11,580 nucleotides of DNA from contig CAKRTZ010000061.1 of the NCBI GenBank assembly GCA_934402515.1, forward strand, positions 1-11,580, written 5' to 3'. This document shows, piece after piece, positions 1-6,972 of the stretch. Origin of the DNA: an uncultured Lachnospiraceae bacterium. GTDB lineage: Bacteria > Bacillota > Clostridia > Lachnospirales > Lachnospiraceae. The position numbers were made by a program, and so were the translations under genes. A model generated the notes under the pieces. That model was given only the letters and a program-made list of their open reading frames with translations. It was not told the origin of the DNA and ran no database searches. Every line of letters starts with the position of its first letter. The stretch's first letter is position 1.

Positions 1-77
1 CTTAAAATGGGCAGCATCTCATCCCCCAGCATGTAGCCTTTGTTGATATGCCGCATATCAATTACATGTTCTGCCAT
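1..77 (-). CDS. ABC transporter ATP-binding protein, N-terminal fragment (runs off left edge)
   Basis: Only the first 25 codons are inside the window. They read MAEHVIDMRHINKGY followed by MLGDEMLPILK. This matches the usual opening of MacB/LolD/YknY-type ATPases: a short hydrophobic strand, an 'I-x-K-x-Y' aromatic (A-loop) segment, then a G-E/D-x-x-x-x-L-K stretch before the Walker A loop. Walker A, signature and Walker B motifs would lie outside. The ATG at 77 is preceded by GAGGAAG, which overlaps the stop codon of the small membrane protein gene upstream, so the two are probably co-translated. Position directly after a MacB-like permease supports its being the motor of this transporter. 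The family call rests on a short stretch plus context. Confidence 0.72.
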   Translation of the reverse strand, partial: MAEHVIDMRHINKGYMLGDEMLPIL

Positions 78-88
78 TGTTTCTTCCT

Positions 89-439
89 CTACTGTTTAAT
101 CTTAATCGACACGATCTCGCCGTCCTCCAGCACCATCTGGATGGTGTTTCCCGGGGAGAGGCGGGAAAAGGTGGTGGTTGTGCCTAACTTGGTGGTGACC
201 GTTGTTCCCACGGGAATGAGGGTGGTCACGGTTTCTCCATTCCGTTCATAGGTCATTTCGTTTCCGTTGATGGTTTTAATCTGGACTTCCTCCAGCGTCT
301 GGTTTGCCCCCAGTACAATCTCCGTGGACTGGGCGGCGGTTTCCTCTGCCTGCACCTGCCGGTATTTCCAGACTCCCACCCCTGCTGCCGCCAGAAGAAT
401 CCCTATCACTAAAAAAATGACGATTCGTCTCTTTTTCAT
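89..439 (-). CDS. Small single-pass membrane protein of the ABC transporter operon, unknown function
   Basis: A 116-residue protein that I do not recognise as a named family. It starts with a basic MKKRR stretch and a hydrophobic segment (about residues 5-22), then a short linker and a beta-rich extracytoplasmic part of roughly 75 residues. That part contains a 'T-I-N-G-N-E-M-T-Y' hairpin, a Thr-rich 'VGTTVTTKLGTTTTF' stretch and an 'L-S-P-G-N-T-I-Q-M-V-L-E-D-G-E-I' end, a pattern reminiscent of small OB-like or SH3-like barrels. An in-frame ATG at 448 is possible. The ATG at 439 is preferred because AAGAAAGG lies 10 nt upstream of it, but only 1 nt from the one at 448. Lying between permease and ATPase genes, it is probably an accessory subunit of the transporter. 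Confidence 0.75.
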   Translation of the reverse strand: MKKRRIVIFLVIGILLAAAGVGVWKYRQVQAEETAAQSTEIVLGANQTLEEVQIKTINGNEMTYERNGETVTTLIPVGTTVTTKLGTTTTFSRLSPGNTIQMVLEDGEIVSIKIKQ

Positions 440-456
440 TTTTAACATGCCTTTCT

Positions 457-498
457 TTATTCTGTTCCCGTTCCTTCATGCCTCATTCCTGCAGCCAT
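457..498 (-). CDS. Possible 13-residue mini-ORF (leader peptide) with strong SD
   Basis: Inside the 119-nt gap between the permease stop and the small membrane protein start, the minus strand carries AAAAGGAG (506-513), a 7-nt spacer and ATG, then 13 sense codons (MAAGMRHEGTGTE) and TAA. The stop lies just before the AAGAAAGG that serves the next gene. The SD and spacing are better than those of the annotated downstream gene, so ribosomes may load here and reinitiate. It could equally be chance, or the decayed start of an older gene. There is no homology evidence. Confidence 0.33.
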   Translation of the reverse strand: MAAGMRHEGTGTE

Positions 499-558
499 CC
501 GCAGACTCCTTTTAAGTTTGCTGCGCAATCATGTGTTTTACTGCTGTAGAAACATGTT

Positions 559-1911
559 TTACTCCGCGTTCAGTGCCTGCACGGGAATCAGACGAGATGC
601 CTTATATGCCGGATAAAAGCCGAAAATAGAACCGGTGATAACACCGAACAGCAGGGAAATTCCTGCACCCTGGGCAGAGAGAATGACGGTGACACCCAGC
701 TGCTCAATAATGGGGGTGATTGCCATTCCTGCCAGCACGCCCAGCACTGCACCAATCATGGAGATACATGCCGCCTCCAGGAGAAATTCCAGGAGAATGT
801 CTTTTCTGGCACAGCCGATTGCCTTTAAAATACCAATCTCGTTGGTCCGCTCTTTTACCGATACGAAAAGCACATTCATAATACCGATACCGCCCACCAG
901 AAATACAATCGCCGCCATAGCTGCCAGGAGCATGGTCAGTGTCTCGTTGGAGGCAGATGCCGCCTCCATTTTGGTTCCCGCATCGGAGATGGAGAACTGG
1001 GCGTTGGGGTAAGAGTCTGCTAACACAGATTCAATGTTGCTAATCACAGTGCTGACATTGTCGATGTCCTCCGCAATCACGGTGATGGTGGGGTCTACAT
1101 TTTCCCCGGTAAGGTACTTGATTCCGCTTTCATAGGGGATAAAAATGGCGGTATCCGGGCTGATGCCGGAGCTGACACTGCCCATTTCCTCCATGACCCC
1201 CGCCACCACATAGGGACGGCTGTCTATGTACACTACGTTATTGTAAGCCTCGTAAGCACTGCCGAAAATCTCCTTCGCCACGGATGCGCCCAGGACGCAG
1301 GTTTTCTCCTTGCTCTCCTCGTCCTCCTCCGTGAGAAAGCTGCCGATGCTCATGGTAATGTTGCTCATGTCCGCATAGTTATGTTTCACGCCGGCAATGG
1401 TATAGCTGGTGGAACTGTCCAGGTCGCCGCCCTCCACAGACGCCGTGGTGGTATAGGAAATGGTGGCATCGGACAAGCCGGGCACAAAAACCTCCAAATC
1501 CTCCACATCATCGGTGGAAAGAATCACACTGTTGCGCTCCTGCGGGGAATCGCCGCCTCCGGGAAAGCCTCCTCCACCGGGAAAACCGCCCCCGCCGGAA
1601 CTGCCTCCAGAACTGCCTCCACCTGGGAAAACGCCTCCTCCACCGGGAAAGCCACCGCCTCCCGGCATTTCTCCATCGAAACTGCCAAAGCCGCCTGAAT
1701 CGCTGATTTCAGAGTCATAGGTAATGTCAATGGCACCCGCGTTTAAGTTTTTAAACTGCTCCGCCACATCCTGTTTTCCACCCTGTCCGATGGCAATGAC
1801 CATCATAATGGTGGCAGAACCCACCACAATGCCGATGGAGGTCAGGATGACCTTGAATTTATTTTGTAACAGATTGATACACACCAATCGGAATATTTCG
1901 GAAAGTCGCAT
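559..1911 (-). CDS. MacB/FtsX-family ABC transporter permease with a Gly/Pro-rich insert
   Basis: A 450-residue permease of the MacB (type VII) fold. A cytoplasmic amphipathic start (MRLSEIFRL) leads into TM1 (about 21-42). A large extracytoplasmic domain follows (about 45-322), then TM2 (about 325-350), the cytoplasmic coupling motif 'V-K-E-R-T-N-E-I-G-I-L-K-A-I-G' (352-366), TM3 (about 373-398), TM4 (about 411-433) and the family-typical end 'P-A-Y-K-A-S-R-L-I-P-V-Q-A-L'. Residues 73-121 are an unusual insert made mostly of FPGGGG/MPGGGG units near the start of the periplasmic-core domain. The ATG shares one base with the stop of adaptor C (TGATG), and an AGGTGAG stretch in adaptor C's last codons is a plausible SD. 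By family analogy it would act mechanically with an ATPase and HlyD-like adaptors on an unknown substrate such as a peptide, lipid or drug. Confidence 0.93.
   Translation of the reverse strand: MRLSEIFRLVCINLLQNKFKVILTSIGIVVGSATIMMVIAIGQGGKQDVAEQFKNLNAGAIDITYDSEISDSGGFGSFDGEMPGGGGFPGGGGVFPGGGSSGGSSGGGGFPGGGGFPGGGDSPQERNSVILSTDDVEDLEVFVPGLSDATISYTTTASVEGGDLDSSTSYTIAGVKHNYADMSNITMSIGSFLTEEDEESKEKTCVLGASVAKEIFGSAYEAYNNVVYIDSRPYVVAGVMEEMGSVSSGISPDTAIFIPYESGIKYLTGENVDPTITVIAEDIDNVSTVISNIESVLADSYPNAQFSISDAGTKMEAASASNETLTMLLAAMAAIVFLVGGIGIMNVLFVSVKERTNEIGILKAIGCARKDILLEFLLEAACISMIGAVLGVLAGMAITPIIEQLGVTVILSAQGAGISLLFGVITGSIFGFYPAYKASRLIPVQALNAE
1549..1695 (-). repeat. Gly/Pro-rich low-complexity coding repeat in the permease
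   Basis: These bases encode permease residues 73-121, almost entirely Gly, Pro, Phe, Met and Ser in units such as GEMPGGGG, FPGGGG, VFPGGG and GGSSGGGG. At the DNA level an 18-bp direct repeat (1567-1584 and 1633-1650) is visible, which suggests growth by slippage or unequal recombination. The flanking sequence resumes normal permease-domain composition on both sides without a frameshift. Confidence 0.85.
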
Positions 1912-3572
1912 CAGTCACTCACCTTGCTTTCTATGAGCACCACGTCACCCTCGGACAGCCCATCTATGATTTCCACATTGACACCATCGGAAAAGCCGGT
2001 GGTGACATCCTTCTCCACAATTTTGCTGTTTTCGTCCCGGCATTTCACATAGGAACGGATTCCTTCCCGGAAAATTGCCCGGTTGGACACATAGCACACC
2101 TGTTTTGTCTCCTTGGTAATGAAAGTAATGTCCCCGGTCATGCCCTGGTACAAGCCGTTCACATCTCCCTGGATGGTGACGGTAACGGGATAGGTGACAT
2201 TGCCATCGGAATCCACCTCCGCATCGTCAATATCGGTGACAATGCCGGTCAGCACCTCCTCCGGGTATGCCGTCAATGTGATGTTCACCTCATCGCCCTT
2301 GGCTATCTCGTCAATATCGCTCTCGTCCACATCCACGCTCATGGTGACTTTGTCCGCATCGTAAAGGGTAAGCAAGGGAGTGTTGGTGGTGATGGTGTCC
2401 CCTGCGGAGAGACTCACCTCCGTTACCACACCGTCGTATTCGGAAACCACGGTGTTATCCACCACATAACTGTTGAATTTCTCCAGCTTTTCCACCGCAT
2501 TGTCGTAGGTGCGCTGCAGGGAGGAAACATCGGTGTCCAGATAGGAAATGGCAATGCTGTAGGTCTCCTTTGCGGTGTCGCAGGCAAGGCTTCGCAGGTC
2601 GTAACTTTCCTTTGCCTCCAAAGCACCTGTGTCGTAGTCCCGCTGTGCCTCTTTTAATGCACTCTCCAACTGGGTGATGGTTTCCACCTGGCTTTCCACT
2701 TTGTCAGTCTGGGTTTCCACCTGGCTTTCCAGGGATTCCATGGTCGTCCGCGCCTGGTCACAGAAGGATTTCTGGGTGAGATAGCCGTAGAGGTTGGTTT
2801 CCTTATCCTGCTGTTGTAAGCCGTATTCCACCTCCTGGAAGTTTTCTTTGGCTTTCTGGTACTGGGTCTGTAACTCCAAAAGCTTACTCTGGAGACTTTC
2901 CAGCTCCTCGTTGGCATCGTCTAACGATTCCTGGGCATCCTCCACTTTTTCCTGCAGTTCGTTGAGTTTCAGGTTGTATTCCACCCCGGCGTAGTCACCA
3001 TAGGCTAACGCACTCTCGTAGGTCTGTCTGGCAGAAAGCCGGTCGGCAGACTGGTCAAGCTGTACGGTGCTTAAATCCTCGGCGGCATCGTTCACATCGG
3101 ACTCCAGCTGGTCTTTGATGTCGTCCACGCTGTCCTGGGTCAGGGTGTAAAGCACATCCCCGGCGGAAACTTCCTGACCGGTCTGCACCTGGACACTTTC
3201 CACTTCCATGGACTGCTCCGAAGAACCATAGCTGTTCCCGCCTTCGGCAAAGCTGAAAATCTGGCTGAAGGAATTGCCACCAGGTCCCGACATCATGGCA
3301 AATCCTGTGTTTCCGGAGGAACTGCTGTCAGAGCTGTCCTGTACCAGGGCGCTGATATCCAGGGAAAAGTCCTGCTCCAGCGTGCCGATGTCCACGGTGC
3401 TTTCCTCGGTAATGCCCACGGTGAGGTCGCCGTAGGCTACTGTTGTCTCCTTGTAAACCGTCTGGGCGTCCTGGGCTGCATTTCTGATATGAAGATAAAT
3501 TCCGCCTGCGGCAAGCACTGCTGCCAGAGCCACTGCCCCAATGATACAGGCAATCACTTGTTTTCGTTTCAC
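1911..3572 (-). CDS. HlyD/MacA-like membrane-fusion adaptor (adaptor C)
   Basis: A 553-residue adaptor. It has a cytoplasmic MKRK and TM (about 6-27), then an N-terminal strand 'V-Y-K-E-T-T-V-A-Y-G-D-L-T-V-G' (39-53) nearly the same as in adaptor B. A Ser/Gly-rich insert follows (about 79-122), then the first lipoyl half ('G-Q-E-V-S-A-G-D-V-L', 132-141), a long Gln/Glu-rich coiled-coil hairpin (about 146-368) and the second lipoyl half ('G-V-V-T-E-V-S-L-S-A-G-D-T-I', 381-394). The beta-barrel is at about 408-486. The membrane-proximal end contains 'V-T-T-G-F-S-D-G-V-N-V-E-I-I-D-G-L-S-E-G-D-V-V'. The start is GTG, overlapping the stop of adaptor B by 4 nt (GTGA), with AGGAGGA 8 nt upstream. 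It is predicted to be membrane-anchored with its bulk outside the cell membrane, linking the permease to other envelope parts. Confidence 0.88.
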   Translation of the reverse strand: MKRKQVIACIIGAVALAAVLAAGGIYLHIRNAAQDAQTVYKETTVAYGDLTVGITEESTVDIGTLEQDFSLDISALVQDSSDSSSSGNTGFAMMSGPGGNSFSQIFSFAEGGNSYGSSEQSMEVESVQVQTGQEVSAGDVLYTLTQDSVDDIKDQLESDVNDAAEDLSTVQLDQSADRLSARQTYESALAYGDYAGVEYNLKLNELQEKVEDAQESLDDANEELESLQSKLLELQTQYQKAKENFQEVEYGLQQQDKETNLYGYLTQKSFCDQARTTMESLESQVETQTDKVESQVETITQLESALKEAQRDYDTGALEAKESYDLRSLACDTAKETYSIAISYLDTDVSSLQRTYDNAVEKLEKFNSYVVDNTVVSEYDGVVTEVSLSAGDTITTNTPLLTLYDADKVTMSVDVDESDIDEIAKGDEVNITLTAYPEEVLTGIVTDIDDAEVDSDGNVTYPVTVTIQGDVNGLYQGMTGDITFITKETKQVCYVSNRAIFREGIRSYVKCRDENSKIVEKDVTTGFSDGVNVEIIDGLSEGDVVLIESKVSD

Positions 3573-5347
3573 TGCGCCATTCCTCCTTCCGGCATCGTAC
3601 CCATGTCAGGCATTTCTCCTGCCGATGGCATGTTTTCCATGTCCGGCATCTCCCCATCTCCCGGCATTTCTCCCGGTGTGGGCGTCTCTCCGTTTTCCGG
3701 TACGCCGTCCCCCTGGGGCATCGCACTTTGAGTCGTATTCGTCTCACTTTCTGCACCACTGGTGCCGGTGCTTTCCACGGTGGCGATATAAATGGTGTCT
3801 CCCTCCGACAAACCGCTGAGAATTTCCACATAAGCGCCGTTGGAAAGTCCGGTGGTAACTTCCGTCAGCTCCTTTTCTCCACTGGCACCGTCCACATACA
3901 CATAGGTGCGGTCGTTTTCCTTCACAATGGCTTTCCGGGAGACATAGAGCGCATCGTTTCTGGTGTCCGTCACAAAGGTAATGTCTGCGGTCATGCCGCC
4001 GTACAATTTGGTAGTGTCCCCTTCCACCAGCACCGTTACCGGATAGCTGACGGTGGTGGCGTACTGGGAGGTGGCAGTGGTGGTGATGGAAGTAATGGTT
4101 CCCGTCCAGGTCTCATCGGGATAGGCACTGAAGGCAATGTCCACGGAATCCCCCAGGGAAAGGCTGACGATATCCTCCTGGGACACATCCACGGAGATGG
4201 TCATTTCATCGGGGCTGGCAAACGCCACCACGACGCCGGAATTTTCCAAATCGCCCCCTGCCTCATAGCCAAGCTGGGTGACGATGCCACTGCCCTCGGC
4301 ATAGATGGTTCCATCCCTCACAAAATCCTCAAAGTTCTGGATAATCTCGTTGATTTCGTCCAAATCCTCCTGGGCGCTGTCCACGGAGGTCTGCAAGGTT
4401 TCCAGGGTGGAGCGGTAGGTGTTATCCGCGGTGGTTCCTCCGTTGATGGAGGTTTCGGAGGTCTGCTTGACCCCCAGTTCGTTGATGCCCTGGGCGTAGC
4501 CTGCCTCCTGGATTTTGCCGTTGTAATCCATGATACTTTCCTGTGCCTGGGTAATCTGGTTCTGGATGTCCTCCACCTGCTGTTGTGCCTGTTCGTACTG
4601 CTGTTTGGCACTGATGTAGGTGTCCAGATTTTCAATCTGCCCGTACCGGGAAAAATCGGAGGTGTTTTCGTAGTCCGCCAGCGCCTCTTTGTAGGTGTCG
4701 GTTATGTCACTGAGATTTTCTTTGGCATCCTCCAAATCCTCCAGCAGGCGGTCGATTTCCCGGTAAAGGTTGCTGATTTTCACGGTATAGGTCTGCACTT
4801 CTGTCTGTAGCTGTGCCATCTGTGCACTGTATACATTGTCGGCACTGGCACTCTTGGTTTCGCTCGCCTGACGGGTCAGCTCTGCCGCCGCCACATTTAA
4901 GTAGTATTCGGAATTTGCCTCTGCCAGTGCGATTTCCCGCTCCGTTCTGGTCGCCCGGAGCTTTTTGCGGATTGCCTCGATACTGCTGTCGGTAAATTTG
5001 AGAACCGGGTCGCCTTCCTCTATCCGTTCTCCCACTGCCACATAGACATCCTCAATCCGCAGATACTTTGTGGTGTCCTCCTCGTCGTCATCCTCCTCTG
5101 CCTCTTTTTCTTCCTCCGTCTGCAATTCCAGGTCGTAAAGCTGGGAGGTAATGCCGAAACTCAAGGAACCACTCTCGGTGACGCCCACGGTGAGGTCGCC
5201 CCGCTGTACCGTTTCTTCCTTATAAACCACAACCTCCTGGTTTTGTCTGGGTTTTATCCACACGGTGTAGCACGCGGCGGCGATAACCGCAGCCAGAAGG
5301 AGGAGGAGCAGGATGATTTTACCGATTCGTTTCTGTTTCATTTTCAT
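3569..5347 (-). CDS. HlyD/MacA-like membrane-fusion adaptor (adaptor B)
   Basis: A 592-residue adaptor with a TM at about 9-29 and the strand 'V-Y-K-E-E-T-V-Q-R-G-D-L-T-V-G' (41-55). An Asp/Glu run at 78-92 is followed by the first lipoyl half ('V-Y-V-A-V-G-E-R-I-E-E-G-D-P-V', 101-115) and a long coiled-coil hairpin (about 120-343). The second lipoyl half is around 349-377, the beta-barrel at about 382-460, and the membrane-proximal segment includes 'S-R-K-A-I-V-K', then 'V-T-T-G-L-S-N-G-A-Y-V-E-I-L-S-G-L-S-E-G-D-T-I' (497-519). A Met/Pro/Gly/acid-rich tail (543-592) follows that has no counterpart in standard MacA. The start at 5347 has AGGAGG at 8 nt spacing, inside the end of adaptor A (29-nt overlap). 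It is the closest relative of adaptor C, probably by tandem duplication. Confidence 0.88.
   Translation of the reverse strand: MKMKQKRIGKIILLLLLLAAVIAAACYTVWIKPRQNQEVVVYKEETVQRGDLTVGVTESGSLSFGITSQLYDLELQTEEEKEAEEDDDEEDTTKYLRIEDVYVAVGERIEEGDPVLKFTDSSIEAIRKKLRATRTEREIALAEANSEYYLNVAAAELTRQASETKSASADNVYSAQMAQLQTEVQTYTVKISNLYREIDRLLEDLEDAKENLSDITDTYKEALADYENTSDFSRYGQIENLDTYISAKQQYEQAQQQVEDIQNQITQAQESIMDYNGKIQEAGYAQGINELGVKQTSETSINGGTTADNTYRSTLETLQTSVDSAQEDLDEINEIIQNFEDFVRDGTIYAEGSGIVTQLGYEAGGDLENSGVVVAFASPDEMTISVDVSQEDIVSLSLGDSVDIAFSAYPDETWTGTITSITTTATSQYATTVSYPVTVLVEGDTTKLYGGMTADITFVTDTRNDALYVSRKAIVKENDRTYVYVDGASGEKELTEVTTGLSNGAYVEILSGLSEGDTIYIATVESTGTSGAESETNTTQSAMPQGDGVPENGETPTPGEMPGDGEMPDMENMPSAGEMPDMGTMPEGGMAQ
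3572..3721 (-). repeat. Met/Pro/Gly-rich repeat tail of adaptor B
   Basis: These bases encode the last 50 residues of adaptor B, with degenerate units of the form (G/A)-E-M-P-(G/D)-x-(G/E): GEMPGDG, GEMPDMEN, MPSAGEMPDMG, TMPEGGM. The composition differs sharply from the preceding folded domains and is predicted to be disordered and extracytoplasmic. The last few codons also carry the SD for adaptor C. Confidence 0.75.
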
Positions 5348-6824
5348 CGTCCATTCCTCCTGTTTGTTGTGTTTCGTTGGTTTCCGTTACTATATTCCCC
5401 ACCAGGAAGGAAACCTGGGCGGTCATGTTAGCGGAAAGTTCACTCACATCCCCGGAAAGGGTGACGGTCACGGTGTAGGTCACCGAACTTCTGCCAGAGG
5501 AATTAGAAACGGGATTGATTTCCGTCACGATTCCCTCAAAGGTTCCTGCATCGGAGATGGTCACGGTGGCACTCTGTCCCACAAAGAGGGTCGCCACATC
5601 GTCCTGGGAAACGGAGACGGACACCTGCACCGTGCTGGTATCGCTGAACGCCAGTACCACGCTGTTTCCATCCAGAGTGTCCCCTGCCTCGTATGCCACC
5701 ATAATCACATCGCCGCTGCTGGTGGTCCGCAGGATGCCATCTCCTAAGAGACTTTCAAACTCGTTGAGATTTTCCTGCGCCTCGGTTTTAGCATCCTCCA
5801 GTCCGTCCAGGGTTTCCTGGGCTTTTTTCATGGCGGTTTCGTAGTCCGTCTGGGCTAACTGGGCTTTCGCCATGGCGGTTTCATAGGTGGACTGCGCCTC
5901 CAGCAAATCCGTGTCGTAGGATGCCTGCTGTTCCACCAGCTTTGCCTCCAGGGTTTCGATTTCTATGTAAAGCTCCTGGAGGGTTTCGTTGGCGCTGTCC
6001 TGAGCTTTCTGGTAGTTCTCCTTTGCCTGGGTCAGCTCCTCTGCCTCCTGCTTAATGGTTTTCCAGAAACTCTGATAAACCTGTAACTCGTCTCTGGGCG
6101 GCTGGGTCTGGTCCTCGTCAAACTTGCCGGTTTCCACATTCGCGGAAGTAATGCCGTAGGTGCTTAAGAATTTGCAAAAGAGGTCGTAGTCCTCCTGGTA
6201 GGTGTCCTGCAATTCCTGCACCCGGTAGTCGGTGTAGTAGCGGTTGGTGGAAAGGATTTCCTCGTACTCCGCGATTTCCTCCTGGGTGTCCGTCACCGCG
6301 TCCTTGGCATCCTGCAGCTTAGCATCCAGGTCGGCAACGGTTTCCTCGTAGACCGCCTGTGCCTGCTCTCCTGCCAGCACCGCGCTGTCTCTGTCGTAGG
6401 CATTGGTAATCCCGCTCTGTTTATAGGAAATGATGCCTGCCCGGTACGCCAGGGATGCCTTGGTCAGGGTTTCCTCCAGTTCCTCTCTTGCATCCTCCAC
6501 GCTGTCCTGGGAAACCTTCAAAATCGCAGTTCCCTCCTCCACCTGGTCGCCGGATTCCAGATAGACTTCCTCAATCTCCAAATCCGTGTCAATGTAGTCC
6601 GGTTCAAATTCCTCCACATCCATGCCGATGACGGTGGTTCCCGTGGCCGTAATGCCGGTGTTTTGTCCTCCGGGCATCCCTCCCGGCATCTGTCCACCGC
6701 CGGGAAACTGTCCGTTTTCCTGTCCGCTCCGGCTCTTTACCAGATAAAAGCCACCGGCACATGCCACTGCAAGCACCAGAAGTATCACCACTGCTATGAG
6801 CCGCTTTCGCCTCTTCTTTTCCAT
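5319..6824 (-). CDS. HlyD-like membrane-fusion adaptor lacking the membrane-proximal end (adaptor A)
   Basis: A 501-residue protein with a basic start (MEKKRRKR), TM about 9-29, and a Pro/Gly/Met-rich linker (39-54, units FPGGG, MPGG). The first lipoyl half is around 83-103 ('V-Y-L-E-S-G-D-Q-V-E-E-G-T-A'). A very long coiled-coil hairpin (about 107-360) and the second lipoyl half (about 366-393, with 'A-Y-E-A-G-D-T-L') are followed by a beta-barrel (about 398-475) and a short Thr/Glu/Asn-rich end. Compared with B and C it lacks both the N-terminal 'V-Y-K-E-x-T-V-x-x-G-D-L-T' strand and the C-terminal 'V-x-T-G...G-L-S-E-G-D' segment. It is the first gene of the operon. The ATG is preceded by AGAGGAGG at 6-nt spacing. 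It probably co-assembles with the other adaptors; its exact role is unknown. Confidence 0.85.
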   Translation of the reverse strand: MEKKRRKRLIAVVILLVLAVACAGGFYLVKSRSGQENGQFPGGGQMPGGMPGGQNTGITATGTTVIGMDVEEFEPDYIDTDLEIEEVYLESGDQVEEGTAILKVSQDSVEDAREELEETLTKASLAYRAGIISYKQSGITNAYDRDSAVLAGEQAQAVYEETVADLDAKLQDAKDAVTDTQEEIAEYEEILSTNRYYTDYRVQELQDTYQEDYDLFCKFLSTYGITSANVETGKFDEDQTQPPRDELQVYQSFWKTIKQEAEELTQAKENYQKAQDSANETLQELYIEIETLEAKLVEQQASYDTDLLEAQSTYETAMAKAQLAQTDYETAMKKAQETLDGLEDAKTEAQENLNEFESLLGDGILRTTSSGDVIMVAYEAGDTLDGNSVVLAFSDTSTVQVSVSVSQDDVATLFVGQSATVTISDAGTFEGIVTEINPVSNSSGRSSVTYTVTVTLSGDVSELSANMTAQVSFLVGNIVTETNETQQTGGMDDENETETNR

Positions 6825-6838
6825 CGAATACCTCCTCT
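6825..6838 (-). promoter_or_regulatory. Strong ribosome binding site of adaptor A
   Basis: The minus strand carries AGAGGAGG (6831-6838) followed by a 6-nt spacer to ATG at 6824. This fixes the start of the operon's first gene. Confidence 0.8.
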
Positions 6839-6867
6839 GGACCTATTTTTGTATTCTTACCATCATC

Positions 6868-6885
6868 TCGCCGTTTTCCCGGCGA
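6868..6885 (-). promoter_or_regulatory. Hairpin in the 5' leader of the ABC transporter operon
   Basis: TCGCCG and CGGCGA form a perfect 6-bp stem around a 6-nt loop (GGAAAA as read on the minus strand). It lies between the predicted transcription start (about 6905) and the SD. No U-tract follows, so it is not an intrinsic terminator. A role in mRNA stability is possible but unproven. Confidence 0.4.
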
Positions 6886-6911
6886 ATAACTTGTTTTTAG
6901 CTTATCTTGAA

Positions 6912-6953
6912 AATATATAAAATTTTTGTTTAAAGTGTGAAACTTGTGTGAAA
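6912..6953 (-). promoter_or_regulatory. Operon promoter with tandem direct repeats (predicted response-regulator box)
   Basis: Read on the minus strand, TTTCACAC occurs twice exactly (6953-6946 and 6942-6935), with starts 11 bp apart. An A/T-rich stretch and a -10-like TATATT (6917-6912) follow about a helical turn after the 22-bp repeat unit. There is no good -35 hexamer. This layout is the one seen for OmpR/PhoB-family activators (for example Pho boxes), where the repeats replace the -35. It is the only promoter candidate seen for the operon starting at 6824. The regulator gene is not in the window. Confidence 0.55.
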
Positions 6954-6972
6954 TTCAAAAATTCGATTTCTG

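Noticed and set aside
534..563. Direct repeat TGTTTTACT (534-542, 555-563) and weak ACATG/CATGT inverted sequence after the permease stop
   Set aside because: Short AT-rich repeat at an operon-internal gap; too little to support a regulatory site or terminator.
3728..4810. Long plus-strand open frame of 360 codons opposite adaptor B
   Set aside because: It lies fully antisense to a gene with clear HlyD-like domains, its translation is rich in Gly/His/Phe/Val without a domain pattern, and no good SD was noted. It is a codon-bias shadow.
6663..6824. Lipoprotein signal in the adaptors (Ala-Cys near the end of the TM in A and B)
   Set aside because: The -3 position is Ala (A-V-A-C in A, A-A-A-C in B) rather than the Leu-type residue of a lipobox, and the hydrophobic segment continues past the Cys. 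A plain N-terminal TM anchor fits better.
6868..6885. Intrinsic terminator or riboswitch upstream of adaptor A
   Set aside because: The hairpin has no U-tract, and the roughly 80-nt leader shows no conserved riboswitch motif that I can recognise.
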